The position numbers and the translations under genes are program-made. DNA of 64,000 nucleotides, from positions 1 through 64,000 of the forward strand of contig JAGOOO010000007.1 of assembly GCA_017992475.1 (NCBI GenBank). Direction: 5' to 3'. This DNA comes from Caldisericia bacterium. GTDB lineage: Bacteria; Caldisericota; Caldisericia; JAAYUI01. The notes below the pieces were generated by a model. It searched no databases, was not told where the DNA came from, and saw only the letters and a program-made list of their open reading frames with translations. This document shows, one piece after another, positions 34,404 through 42,771 of this stretch. Numbering within the stretch: the first letter of the stretch is position 1; every line of letters begins with the position of its first letter.

Positions 34404-35298
34404 TTGTTATCCCCACCTCCTCAAGGCAGTCAAGTGCCTCTTCATATTCATCTTCTGTTATGTTCCTGTTTAAACCTGGCTCTGAAAGCGCTCTGTGAGC
34501 AGGAAAATATTGGCTCATCAGCGAAAGATGGACGTTTGGAATATTTTTTACAATCCAGTTCAAAACTCCTTTTGTTCCAGCCCTTCCCTCCGGAAGAACC
34601 AGATGCCTTATTATGAGACCTCTCTTTGCGATCCCATTTTCGTCCATTACTAGATTACCAACCTGCCTGTACATCTCAACCAAAGCCACCCTATTGTTCT
34701 CAACATATTTTACCGCACCAGAATTTCTTAGTGCTTCGCTATCTGAATCATATTTCGCATCTGGAAGATAAATGTCAATAAATCCTTCCAAAAATTTTAA
34801 CACTTCAACTGATTCAAAACCAGAACAATTATAAACAATTGGAATAGAAAGTCCACCCGCTTTAGCAATCTCAATTGCTTCTGCAATTTGTGCAGCATAA
34901 TGTGTTGGGGTCACAAGGTTTACATTGTGGCAACCTCTTGTTTGCTGCTCCAGCATAATTTCTGCAAGCTTTTCAACCGTTACTTCATAGCCATTATGCA
35001 ATTGAGAGATCGGATAATTTTGGCAAAACTTACACGACATTGTGCAATATGTGAAAAAGATTGTGCCTGAACCATTTTTCCCAGAAATTGGCGGCTCTTC
35101 TCCTGGATGAGGACCGGTTGAGGATATTTTCACAGTCATGGGCGCGCGGCAATATCCCACCTCACCTTTATTTCTCATTGCTCCACATTTTCTGGGGCAA
35201 AGGTTGCATGGTGAGGCAAGCCTGTAGAGCTTTGAAATTTTCTCGCTTCTTTGCAATGCTTGAATCATGGCCCTTCGAACGAGGAATTTTAGCATCAT
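34381..35298 (-). CDS. PflX-like radical SAM protein
   Basis: A radical S-adenosylmethionine enzyme of the PflX (COG1313) group, related to pyruvate formate-lyase activating enzymes, with 305 residues. The cluster-binding motif is CTMSCKFC (about 84-91), preceded by the group's N-terminal cysteine set CNLCPRKCG and GEVGYC. The end shows MSQYFPAHRA, usual in this group. The substrate is not known for PflX proteins. No pyruvate formate-lyase gene is in the window. The ATG pair at 35298/35295 has no clear ribosome site. Its stop overlaps the propeller-protein gene downstream. Confidence 0.88.
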   Translation of the reverse strand: MMLKFLVRRAMIQALQRSEKISKLYRLASPCNLCPRKCGAMRNKGEVGYCRAPMTVKISSTGPHPGEEPPISGKNGSGTIFFTYCTMSCKFCQNYPISQLHNGYEVTVEKLAEIMLEQQTRGCHNVNLVTPTHYAAQIAEAIEIAKAGGLSIPIVYNCSGFESVEVLKFLEGFIDIYLPDAKYDSDSEALRNSGAVKYVENNRVALVEMYRQVGNLVMDENGIAKRGLIIRHLVLPEGRAGTKGVLNWIVKNIPNVHLSLMSQYFPAHRALSEPGLNRNITEDEYEEALDCLEEVGITNGWTQPF

Positions 35299-35388
35299 AT
35301 CCGTATCAAAACAAGTCCCTTGATAAAAGATTTCTTTGAACCAAAAAACACCAAAAACTGTATCTTCAAGTAAATAAGAGGAGGTAAA

Positions 35389-37935
35389 ATGAAGAAAGTT
35401 TCAATAATGTTTCTTGTCTTTCTTCTCGCGATACCGGTGACTTTTGTGCAAGCAGCCAATAACACTGCTGATGGGATAGACAAAACACTGCAGCCAGTCT
35501 CAACGCTCATAGTGTCAACTACGCCAAATGTCCTTACTGCTGGTGTTGTTCCTGAGCTTGTTGACACGGCAACACCATTCACAATAAAAGTCACCGATTC
35601 GTCAGGAACACCGATTGACCTTACACAAGGCGGATCTATTGAAAATAAAAATGTATGGAACAATCTTTTCAAAGACCCGCATCCCGAAACGCTAGACCAA
35701 TACTATTGGGTAAGGCTCGATCTCCACAATGATGATGGCACAGACATCAACAATAAAACACTTTTTGGCATTCAGCCAATTGAAATTGACTTCTCAATGG
35801 CAAGAGATGGGGTCTACATCTTCAAGGGTTTTTGTGCAAACGATGTTGGAGAATTCAAAATCCAGGTATTTACGCCTGACAGGAAATTTACCGGCATTAC
35901 AACCGTAAAAGTCAGAGCACCTCTCATTGATTATGCCATATTCAACATTGAAGATCCCGAAAAAAGGGTCTTTCACACCCCAGGTGACCCTGATTTTGTA
36001 ATGACAGCCGCAGACAACAGGATTTATGGCATCACAGCCACTGTCCAGACTTCCGATGGCAAACTGATCAGGGGCAACTCAAAGGGTGTCCAGACATGCA
36101 GCAGCTATACCGCCTCAAGACTGACTGTTGGCACAACAATGCTTGCAAATTTCTATTACAGCAAACCACACATCGTGCTTGAGAGAGACCCACTCACCGG
36201 CAAAAATCTCGAATACATCGTCGATATGGGTGACAGATACTACATAAATCTTGGTATTGATTACAACAATAGTGGCTCTCTGGAAGAAACCAACAGGGAG
36301 ATTTATGATATAGCAGGATTCAGGGTAAGAAACTGGAACCCGTCAACCAGAAGGTTCGAGGAAACAAATTATAAAACTTTTTACAACACAACATGCACAA
36401 AATGGGATGATGGAACTTATGCAACCGGCTATCTCTTTGACTACACCGACCAGACAACCGGGTGGGGAATGGGGTGCATCTACAATTCCCCATACGCTGG
36501 CTGCTATCTGTTCCCTGACATAAATGAGGATGGCAAGCTGGATTACAGAGACTCTCTTGAACTCGATTTTGGCGGAAAAACAATGTTCTACATCTTTGCC
36601 AATGATGTTTGCGGAATAACTTGCCTCGTTGGAGCAAACCATTACGGGCAATCTGATTTTGCCGGTAGAGGACCAATAAATGAAACGGATCCGCAGGATG
36701 TCAGAAAAAGATACAGGCCAGATGGCACTTTCATGCTCGATATGGACGGATGGGTGGCATTCAACCTGGCGTCTGGCAGACAATCAACCTCACAGATCAG
36801 CGCAACTGTTTCCGTTTCTCCGGAAAAACTCGAAGTTGGGAAACCAGCCCACATTGAAGTCACTGTCACAACAAAAAATGACAACAAGCCAATCGACAGG
36901 GCAAGGGTCCAGGTCATGGGTGGAGGCATCCTCGAAACACAATACACAAACGAACTTGGAAAAGCCAATTTTGATGTCATGCCAGACAAACCCGGCAAAT
37001 TGACAATCAATATCGCTGCAGGCAACTTTGGTTCTTTCTCGCAAGACATACAGGTAAAAAGGGACGAAACTCCACCAGAACTCACAATTAACAACGTTCC
37101 GTTGCTTTTCAATAATCCAAAACTGAAAATCACAGGGCAAACTGAGCCTGGCGCAAAAGTGAAAGTCGCAGAAACGGATGCAACAGTAGGTCAGGATGGC
37201 AGGTTTTTCGCTGAAATATTCCTTGGAGAAGGAGACAATGCCATAACGATAGTTGCAACTGATACCAACGGCAATTCCACACGCAAAACAATAACCATCA
37301 CATTGGACACGGTCCCGCCCGAAATGCAAATTGAGGCTTTGGATCCAAAAATAATTGAAGCCAAAACGATAAAGATAAAAGGTAAGGTGAACGAGTCATC
37401 CAAAATTATCATTGGTGACAAAAACCAGAATACTTCTGCTGGTTTTGAGTTCGAGCTTGAGTGCACATACGGCAAAAACACCATCACAGTTGAAGCGTGG
37501 GACAAAGCCGGCAACAAGGCCGCCTCACAAACATTCGAGTTTGAAAACTTCAGAAGAACAACCGTCGTGCTCCAGGTTGGGTCAAACTCAATGCTTGTCA
37601 ATGGATCAACAAAACCAATCCCGGTACCTCCCTTCATTGAGCGAGGAACAACAATGGTGCCCATCAGGGTCATTTCAGAGGCCCTTGGGGCCACAGTCCA
37701 ATACGACCAGGCATCAAAAAGCATCGAGATCGTCCTTGGCGAAAAACAAATAATTATGCAGATAGGCACAAAGATAATGGTGGTCAACGGAGTAAAAAAG
37801 TCACTCACTGTTGCGCCGCTCATAAAGAACGGCTCAACGTTTGTACCTTTCAGGGCAATCGCCGAAGCCTTTGACTGTGACGTGAAATGGGCCTCCGAGA
37901 CAAAGGAAATAACAATAGTGAGGCTCTGGTACTAA
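35389..37935 (+). CDS. Secreted multi-domain Ig-like protein with copper-amine-oxidase-N-like C-terminus
   Basis: An exported protein of 848 residues. The signal peptide ends near VQAAN (about 23). The large N-terminal region (about 25-470) is unrecognised but contains an EF-hand-like loop, DINEDGKLDYRDS, near 378. It is followed by an Ig-like domain (about 475-560), two bacterial Ig repeats of the kind also seen in the 1741-residue protein (about 565-730), and a terminal pair of copper-amine-oxidase-N-like repeats (about 735-848, with GTTMVPIRVISEALGATV and STFVPFRAIAEAFDC). The ATG has GAGGAGG 5 nt upstream. It is followed by a strong terminator, so it is probably monocistronic. A structural or adhesive surface role is inferred. 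Confidence 0.84.
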   Translation: MKKVSIMFLVFLLAIPVTFVQAANNTADGIDKTLQPVSTLIVSTTPNVLTAGVVPELVDTATPFTIKVTDSSGTPIDLTQGGSIENKNVWNNLFKDPHPETLDQYYWVRLDLHNDDGTDINNKTLFGIQPIEIDFSMARDGVYIFKGFCANDVGEFKIQVFTPDRKFTGITTVKVRAPLIDYAIFNIEDPEKRVFHTPGDPDFVMTAADNRIYGITATVQTSDGKLIRGNSKGVQTCSSYTASRLTVGTTMLANFYYSKPHIVLERDPLTGKNLEYIVDMGDRYYINLGIDYNNSGSLEETNREIYDIAGFRVRNWNPSTRRFEETNYKTFYNTTCTKWDDGTYATGYLFDYTDQTTGWGMGCIYNSPYAGCYLFPDINEDGKLDYRDSLELDFGGKTMFYIFANDVCGITCLVGANHYGQSDFAGRGPINETDPQDVRKRYRPDGTFMLDMDGWVAFNLASGRQSTSQISATVSVSPEKLEVGKPAHIEVTVTTKNDNKPIDRARVQVMGGGILETQYTNELGKANFDVMPDKPGKLTINIAAGNFGSFSQDIQVKRDETPPELTINNVPLLFNNPKLKITGQTEPGAKVKVAETDATVGQDGRFFAEIFLGEGDNAITIVATDTNGNSTRKTITITLDTVPPEMQIEALDPKIIEAKTIKIKGKVNESSKIIIGDKNQNTSAGFEFELECTYGKNTITVEAWDKAGNKAASQTFEFENFRRTTVVLQVGSNSMLVNGSTKPIPVPPFIERGTTMVPIRVISEALGATVQYDQASKSIEIVLGEKQIIMQIGTKIMVVNGVKKSLTVAPLIKNGSTFVPFRAIAEAFDCDVKWASETKEITIVRLWY

Positions 37936-37955
37936 AAAATCAGTTGGAACCAGTT

Positions 37956-37991
37956 AAAAGGCCCCAGGAATTTTTCCCTGGGGCCTTTTTT
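37956..37991 (+). terminator. Strong rho-independent terminator
   Basis: A perfect 13-bp stem (AAAAGGCCCCAGG and its complement), an 8-nt loop and a following T-run, 20 nt after the stop of the 848-residue protein gene. Confidence 0.93.
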
Positions 37992-38003
37992 GTTTGGGTG
38001 TGA

Positions 38004-38031
38004 TTGACTAATAAAGCATAACCGCTATCAT
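38004..38031 (+). promoter_or_regulatory. Promoter of the Roadblock protein gene (near-leaderless)
   Basis: TTGACT (38004-38009), a 16-bp spacer and TATCAT (38026-38031). The ATG of the next gene starts 10 nt beyond the -10 box, leaving no space for a Shine-Dalgarno site. Confidence 0.68.
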
Positions 38032-38040
38032 TTTGTTGAA

Positions 38041-38412
38041 ATGCCCCAACCAAATATTGGCTATATTAGAAACATTCTGAACCAGATGGCTGCAAGCAAC
38101 CCTGATATTTTGGGGTGCGCACTGGTTTCTGAAGATGGTCTTCCGATATTCTCCGTAATACCTGGCGAGATCGAAGAAGATTCGATGTCGGCCATGTCCG
38201 CCACCCTTTATGCGCTTGGTGAAAGAGTCATCAGCGACCTTACAAGCGGAAACCTTGAACAGGTCTATGTGAAGGGTGACCAGGGCTACGTTGTAATCTC
38301 ATCAGTTGGGCAAATAGGCACGCTGGCAGTTATCGCAAAACCAACAGCAAAGCTGGGTTATGTATTAATGGTGCTCAGACAGGTCATCTCTGACCTGACA
38401 TCATCCCACTGA
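38041..38412 (+). CDS. Roadblock/LC7-domain protein (MglB-like)
   Basis: A single-domain protein of 123 residues with the Roadblock/LC7 fold (about 5-115): ILGCALVSEDGLPIFSVI, then the helix around SAMSATLYALGERVISDL, and the strands LEQVYVKGDQGYVVISSVG and GTLAVIAK. In bacteria such proteins act as activators or partners of small Ras-like GTPases (MglA/MglB) or as subunits of regulatory complexes. No GTPase gene is nearby, so the partner is unknown. The gene is monocistronic, with its own promoter and no ribosome binding site. Its 3' end overlaps nadE tail-to-tail by 12 bp. Confidence 0.82.
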   Translation: MPQPNIGYIRNILNQMAASNPDILGCALVSEDGLPIFSVIPGEIEEDSMSAMSATLYALGERVISDLTSGNLEQVYVKGDQGYVVISSVGQIGTLAVIAKPTAKLGYVLMVLRQVISDLTSSH

Positions 38413-39210
38413 CCAGTCTTTGATATATCTAAAATCCTGATCGATTGTTCTTCCGGTTATTTTGCACACTGGTGGCAACACCCTCTTGAACTGCGACTTG
38501 CGCATCCTCAGCTCAATTGTCTCAATTTCTTGTAAGCTAAAACCACGCTGTGTGATTTTTTCCTTTGGGAGCCTCTGGTCAACCAGCATGTCAAGTATCT
38601 GGTCAAGTCTCTCATATGTATTGCCTATCTCACCCTCATCAGTTTGCCCCGGCCACAAGTCCGCAGAAGGGGCCTTTTCTATTATCACGTCAGGTACACC
38701 AATGTACTTTGCCAGCGCTCTCACCTGGGTCTTGTATATATCGCCTATGGGATAGCACCCTGCGGCCATGTCGCCGTACCACGTTGAATAGCCCAGGAGC
38801 ATTTCTGTTTTGTTGGAAGTCCCCAAAACGATGCCTTTGCCAGCCATTGACTGGTCAAATATCACGCACATTCTGAGCCTTGCCAGAAGATTGCCAAGCC
38901 TGAACCTGTCAATTTGTTCATGGTAGCCATCGGCCATATCGGAAATATCAATGGTTTTGGTTTTTATGCCAAATTTCTCCGCAACTAGCTTGGCATGCTC
39001 TATCGAATCCTTGCTTGACTGCCTGTATGGAAGCAGGAGCCCCAAGACATTATCTGGCCCAAGGGCCTTTGAGGCAATTGCAGCCACAAGGGCCGAATCA
39101 AGGCCTCCTGAGAGTCCTAGAACAGCACCCTTCATTGAAGCGCCATTTACACAGGAGTGAATGAACCCTTCAATGAGTTTTTGCGCTCTCTCAAGATCGA
39201 TTTCAAGCAT
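38401..39210 (-). CDS. nadE: NAD synthetase, amidating domain
   Basis: Completes NAD synthesis by amidating deamido-NAD with ATP. It has 269 residues. The PP-loop motif is SGGLDS (34-39), and conserved GTSNKTEMLLGYSTWYGD and PSADLWPGQTDEGEIG follow. There is no glutaminase domain in this polypeptide, so by itself it would use free ammonia. The gene immediately upstream encodes a separate nitrilase-family amidase and overlaps it by 8 nt; together they may equal a split glutamine-dependent enzyme. The ATG at 39210 is chosen over 39249, since the longer version would extend 39 nt into the upstream coding region. Confidence 0.94.
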   Translation of the reverse strand: MLEIDLERAQKLIEGFIHSCVNGASMKGAVLGLSGGLDSALVAAIASKALGPDNVLGLLLPYRQSSKDSIEHAKLVAEKFGIKTKTIDISDMADGYHEQIDRFRLGNLLARLRMCVIFDQSMAGKGIVLGTSNKTEMLLGYSTWYGDMAAGCYPIGDIYKTQVRALAKYIGVPDVIIEKAPSADLWPGQTDEGEIGNTYERLDQILDMLVDQRLPKEKITQRGFSLQEIETIELRMRKSQFKRVLPPVCKITGRTIDQDFRYIKDWSVG

Positions 39211-40048
39211 TTTTCTCAATCCTTTCCATTTCATTAAGGACCGTTCCAAAATCGCTTTCCCTGTAAAGGCTCATGTTGTATCTTGCCCTTGCGAGGATCG
39301 ATGAATCAATATCGACGATCTGGACATGCTCTACAAGCTCTGGCAGAATCGCCAGTTCATGGCCATCCGGACCAAAAACAACGGAATTGCCAAAAAATGC
39401 CACACCATCTTCATACCCAACCTTGTTTGCACTCGCCAGAAAAACCTGGTTAGTAAAAGCAATATTGCCAGTTGTTCTTTCAAAAAACTTTTTTACCGAG
39501 AAACCACTTTTTCCAAGGACCCTTGCCGGTATCGCCGAACAGGCAATTATCATCTCGGCGCCATCCCTGGAGAGTACATAAGCTTCTTCCGGGTGCCAGA
39601 GATCACGACACACCATTATCCCAAACCTGCCAAATGGCGTGTCAAAAGCCTTTATGGTATTGCCTTTTCCAAAATACCTCGCCTCCTCAAACAGGCCATG
39701 CGTTGGCAAATGGATTTTTCTGTATATCTGGGCAATTTCACCCCCGATATAGAGGCAGCCGCTGATTCTTACCACATGGTCCGGGCACATCTCCGGAAAA
39801 CTGCATAAAATGGCAATCTCTTTTGAGGCCTCAATTATCGGACGCATCTCCTTGCCATCAGGCTTGATGGCAAGACTATACGAGAGGTCCCTTAAACTGT
39901 AGCCTGAAAGCCCCAGTTCAGGAAAAAGCACCATATCGGCGCCACTACCACGCAATTCCTTTGCGACTCTAGCATGTTTTTCTATGTTGTATGCGAGATT
40001 GCCAAATTTTGATTCGATTTGGGCTACTGCCAGCCTAAAGTCCTTCAT
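39203..40048 (-). CDS. Carbon-nitrogen hydrolase, candidate glutaminase partner of NadE
   Basis: A nitrilase-superfamily amidase of 281 residues with the complete catalytic set: Glu44 in FPELGLSGYS, Lys111 in YRKIHLP and Cys147 in CRDLWHP. Proteins of this family form the glutamine-hydrolysing domain of glutamine-dependent NAD synthetases, where they are fused to NadE. Here the two are separate but overlap by 8 nt in the same order as in the fusion, so delivery of ammonia to NadE is a reasonable inference. It overlaps queT by 14 nt. Another amidase function is possible. Confidence 0.87.
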   Translation of the reverse strand: MKDFRLAVAQIESKFGNLAYNIEKHARVAKELRGSGADMVLFPELGLSGYSLRDLSYSLAIKPDGKEMRPIIEASKEIAILCSFPEMCPDHVVRISGCLYIGGEIAQIYRKIHLPTHGLFEEARYFGKGNTIKAFDTPFGRFGIMVCRDLWHPEEAYVLSRDGAEMIIACSAIPARVLGKSGFSVKKFFERTTGNIAFTNQVFLASANKVGYEDGVAFFGNSVVFGPDGHELAILPELVEHVQIVDIDSSILARARYNMSLYRESDFGTVLNEMERIEKNA

Positions 40049-40586
40049 TCAAAAAACCAGTCCTTTTTAGTACATATGCAAGTGGAACACCAAGAACGCC
40101 AAGGGCCACCGCCTCACCAAGCATTATCTGCCCGGCAACAACCATATACGCCCCGATTTTAAAATTGGTGAACGTGGCTGTAAACCCCTGTAATCCTTGC
40201 GGGATTCCAATATCAAAAAATCCTTGCAAAACAGACACATAGAGTCCAACCACAAGCCCATTGATGACAATCGGAGGGATGGCACCCAGCCATATTTTTT
40301 TTGTTCTGGACAGCAAGAATGTGAGTGTTGCCGCCAAAAGCGTGGCAAAAGTACCAAGTGTCCAGTCTATGACACCAAATGGAGACCAGAGCAGATTGGA
40401 GATAAAACATCCGACTGCAAGCCCGGCAATAGCCTCTGGCCAGAAAAATGGCAGTATAGTGAGTGCTTCGGCAAGTCTTACCTGTATGGCACCAAAAGAA
40501 AATATAGCAAAAGGCCCAGTTAAAACAACGTATGCAGCAGCAATGGCCGATCCTCTGACGATCTTTTTAAGTGCGTTATTTTTCAC
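40035..40586 (-). CDS. QueT-family membrane transporter subunit (ECF S component)
   Basis: A membrane protein of 183 residues with about five hydrophobic helices. The stretch GAIQVRLAEALTILPFF followed by PEAIAGLAVGCFISNLL is characteristic of the QueT family, the substrate-binding component of energy-coupling-factor importers linked to queuosine precursors. The substrate is therefore probably a deazapurine precursor, by family knowledge. No ECF ATPase genes or queuosine enzymes lie nearby, and no riboswitch is visible since the start overlaps the Nudix stop (ATGA). It lies inside the rpsO-nadE run, so expression is presumably constitutive. Confidence 0.82.
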   Translation of the reverse strand: MKNNALKKIVRGSAIAAAYVVLTGPFAIFSFGAIQVRLAEALTILPFFWPEAIAGLAVGCFISNLLWSPFGVIDWTLGTFATLLAATLTFLLSRTKKIWLGAIPPIVINGLVVGLYVSVLQGFFDIGIPQGLQGFTATFTNFKIGAYMVVAGQIMLGEAVALGVLGVPLAYVLKRTGFLNEGL

Positions 40587-41113
40587 TGCTCACCCCTCCA
40601 TAGTTTGTATAATCCATAAATGACAAGCGATTTTGCATCTTCGATGCGCCCATCGGTAAGCATTCTTTCAAATTCTGCCATCGGCACTTCTATTGGGTGC
40701 ACATTTTCATCTTCATCAGGATTGGGTATTCCCTTTTTGAGGTCCCTGGCCAAAAAGTAATGCGATCTTTCGGTACTTATGCCTGGCGTGACAAAAGCCT
40801 TGCCAAGGCTGACCATGTTGCCAGCCTCATAGCCAGTTTCTTCTTCAAGCTCGCGAAAAGCCGCCTCGACAGGAATCTCGCCCTCTTCGATCTTTCCAGC
40901 AACAACTTCAATCAAGTCACTCCGGACAGGGGCCCTGAATTGCTTCACCAGAATAACCTTGCCATCGCCAGTTATTGGCAGAACAACCGCGGCCTCAAAT
41001 TTGGTTCTTATAAACTCCCTTATGTACTCTTTTTCATCCTGATACGTTTCTCTCTGGACGGAAAACAGGATGCCGTCAAACAGGTTTTCTTCTGAAATCT
41101 TTTTTGGCATCAT
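40583..41113 (-). CDS. Nudix hydrolase, ADP-ribose pyrophosphatase type
   Basis: A Nudix enzyme of 176 residues. The box reads GKIEEGE, seven residues, then RELEEETGY (about 72-94). The preceding VKQFRAPVRSDLIEVVAG and the SHYFLARDL region match the ADP-ribose/sugar-nucleotide pyrophosphatase subgroup (NudF-like), which hydrolyses ADP-ribose to AMP and ribose-5-phosphate. The location close to nadE and a nitrilase fits NAD turnover, though that is context only. The ATG overlaps the RNase J stop (ATGA) and the stop overlaps queT (ATGA). Confidence 0.9.
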   Translation of the reverse strand: MMPKKISEENLFDGILFSVQRETYQDEKEYIREFIRTKFEAAVVLPITGDGKVILVKQFRAPVRSDLIEVVAGKIEEGEIPVEAAFRELEEETGYEAGNMVSLGKAFVTPGISTERSHYFLARDLKKGIPNPDEDENVHPIEVPMAEFERMLTDGRIEDAKSLVIYGLYKLWRGEQ

Positions 41114-42771
41114 ATCTGAAGAACCGTTGGAAGTATCATCGGCCTTCTCCTTGTAGTTTCCAGCAAAACATCAGACAATTTCTCCCTTATCTGCCTTTTC
41201 AGCTCACTTGTTGATGAGCCTTCGCCCTTCCAGTTTTTCACTATGTTAATGACAGCCTGCTTTACAACTTCGATTGTCTCTGCCGATTCTTTCATGTAGA
41301 TGAAGCCCTGGCTGGTTATGTCTGGCCCTGCCAAAATCTCCCTGGTGTCCTTTGAAACTGCAACAGATATTGTCATAAAACCATCCCTTGCAAGCTTTGA
41401 TCTTTCCTTGAGGACAACAGTGCCTATGTCTCCAACTGAACTCCCGTCAATGTATACGGCCCCGGCAGGCACTTTCTTTACTATTTTCCCTACCTTCTCC
41501 GAGAGCTGTATCTGGTCACCATTGTCGCAAATAAAGATGTTCTCTTTGTTGATTCCGATGTTCTCTGCGATCTTTGCGTGGAACCAGAGCTGCTTGTATT
41601 CGCCATGGAGCGGGATGAAATACTTTGGTCTGGCAAGCGCCAGGACTATCTTCATTTCTTCCTGTGATGCGTGGCCAGAGACATGCACTCCGTCAACATT
41701 GCGATAGTAGACATTTGCACCGAGTTTCAGCAACCCGGAAACAGTCCTTGAAACAAGACTTTCATTGCCTGGAATGGGGTCAGCAGAAATGAGAACAGTG
41801 TCAGTTTTCTGTATGTGGATTTTTGGATGGGTGGCATTGGCAATTTTGGTCAGGCCAGACATTGGTTCACCCTGTGTTCCAGTTGTAACAATGGCAACTT
41901 TTTCTGGAGGCATTTTGTTTGCCTGCTCTGGCGTGATTATCATGCTGTCCTGCATATTGAAATAGCCGAGCCTCTGCGCGACTTTGATCGTATCAACAAT
42001 GCTCTTTCCATCTATGATGAGCTTGCGTCCAAATTTTACTGTTGTATCGACAATCTGCTGGAGCCTGTGAATGTTTGTGGCAAAAGTGGCCACAACAATC
42101 CTGCCAGGAGCAAACTTGTACAGTTGTTCAAAGGTCTTGCCAACTGTTGATTCTGAAGCGGTGTAGCCCGGCTCATCAGCGTTTGTCGAATCAGCCATAA
42201 GGCACAGTATACCCTTCAGCCCAAGGTCCCCGAGTCTTTGAAGGTCCATGGGATTTCCATCAATCGGATTGAGGTCAATTTTGAAATCGCCAGTGTGTAG
42301 GACAATCCCGGCCGGAAAGTGGAGTGCGATTGCCGCACCATCTGGTATGGAGTGATTGACCCTTATGAATTCTGTTCTGACACCAGCAATAAAGTAGTGC
42401 TTTCCAAATTGCACTGTCCTGAAATCTACGGGCCTAACTGAGCCTGGAAGCACCTCATCAGCAAGCCCGATGGTCAATTCCGTCCCGTAAACAGGCACTT
42501 TGACCTTTTCAAGAACATATCTGAGGCCACCGATGTGGTCGGCGTGTCCATGGGTCAGGAGTACAGCCCTTATCTTCTTGGAAATAGTATCCAGATATGA
42601 AAGATCCGGAATAACTTTGTCAATTCCTGGGAGATCGGCATCTGGGAATTTGAAACCAGCATCAATTATTACAGCGTTGTTTTCCCACTCGATAACGGTC
42701 AGGTTTTTGCCAATCTCGCCAAGACCGCCAAGCGGCGTTATCAAGACAGAATGTGGTTCATTTCTGGACAT
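41110..42771 (-). CDS. rnj: Ribonuclease J
   Basis: A dual endo- and 5'-3' exoribonuclease of the beta-CASP metallo-beta-lactamase family that matures rRNA and decays mRNA. It has 553 residues, the normal length. The metal motif is THGHADHIGG (about 75-84), with TGDFKID and PLHGEYKQL further on, and a C-terminal domain. The ATG at 42771 (MSRNEPHS) is preferred: it overlaps the udg stop as TAATG and gives the family length. The frame stays open for 105 more codons upstream across udg, encoding a basic Gly/Asn/Pro-rich stretch. It works in the same operon as PNPase, a natural partner in RNA decay. Confidence 0.95.
   Translation of the reverse strand: MSRNEPHSVLITPLGGLGEIGKNLTVIEWENNAVIIDAGFKFPDADLPGIDKVIPDLSYLDTISKKIRAVLLTHGHADHIGGLRYVLEKVKVPVYGTELTIGLADEVLPGSVRPVDFRTVQFGKHYFIAGVRTEFIRVNHSIPDGAAIALHFPAGIVLHTGDFKIDLNPIDGNPMDLQRLGDLGLKGILCLMADSTNADEPGYTASESTVGKTFEQLYKFAPGRIVVATFATNIHRLQQIVDTTVKFGRKLIIDGKSIVDTIKVAQRLGYFNMQDSMIITPEQANKMPPEKVAIVTTGTQGEPMSGLTKIANATHPKIHIQKTDTVLISADPIPGNESLVSRTVSGLLKLGANVYYRNVDGVHVSGHASQEEMKIVLALARPKYFIPLHGEYKQLWFHAKIAENIGINKENIFICDNGDQIQLSEKVGKIVKKVPAGAVYIDGSSVGDIGTVVLKERSKLARDGFMTISVAVSKDTREILAGPDITSQGFIYMKESAETIEVVKQAVINIVKNWKGEGSSTSELKRQIREKLSDVLLETTRRRPMILPTVLQI

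Noticed and set aside
35295-35672. Open frame of 125 codons antisense to the start of the 848-residue secreted protein
   Set aside because: The plus-strand gene has a signal peptide, a strong ribosome site and recognised domains; the antisense frame has none.
36780-37560. Tandem Ig-like repeats as a possible recent DNA duplication
   Set aside because: The repeats are similar only at the protein-pattern level; I see no long nucleotide identity.
37191-37823. 210-codon open frame antisense to the same secreted protein
   Set aside because: It mirrors the Ig and copper-amine-oxidase-N-like repeats and has no family similarity or ribosome site.
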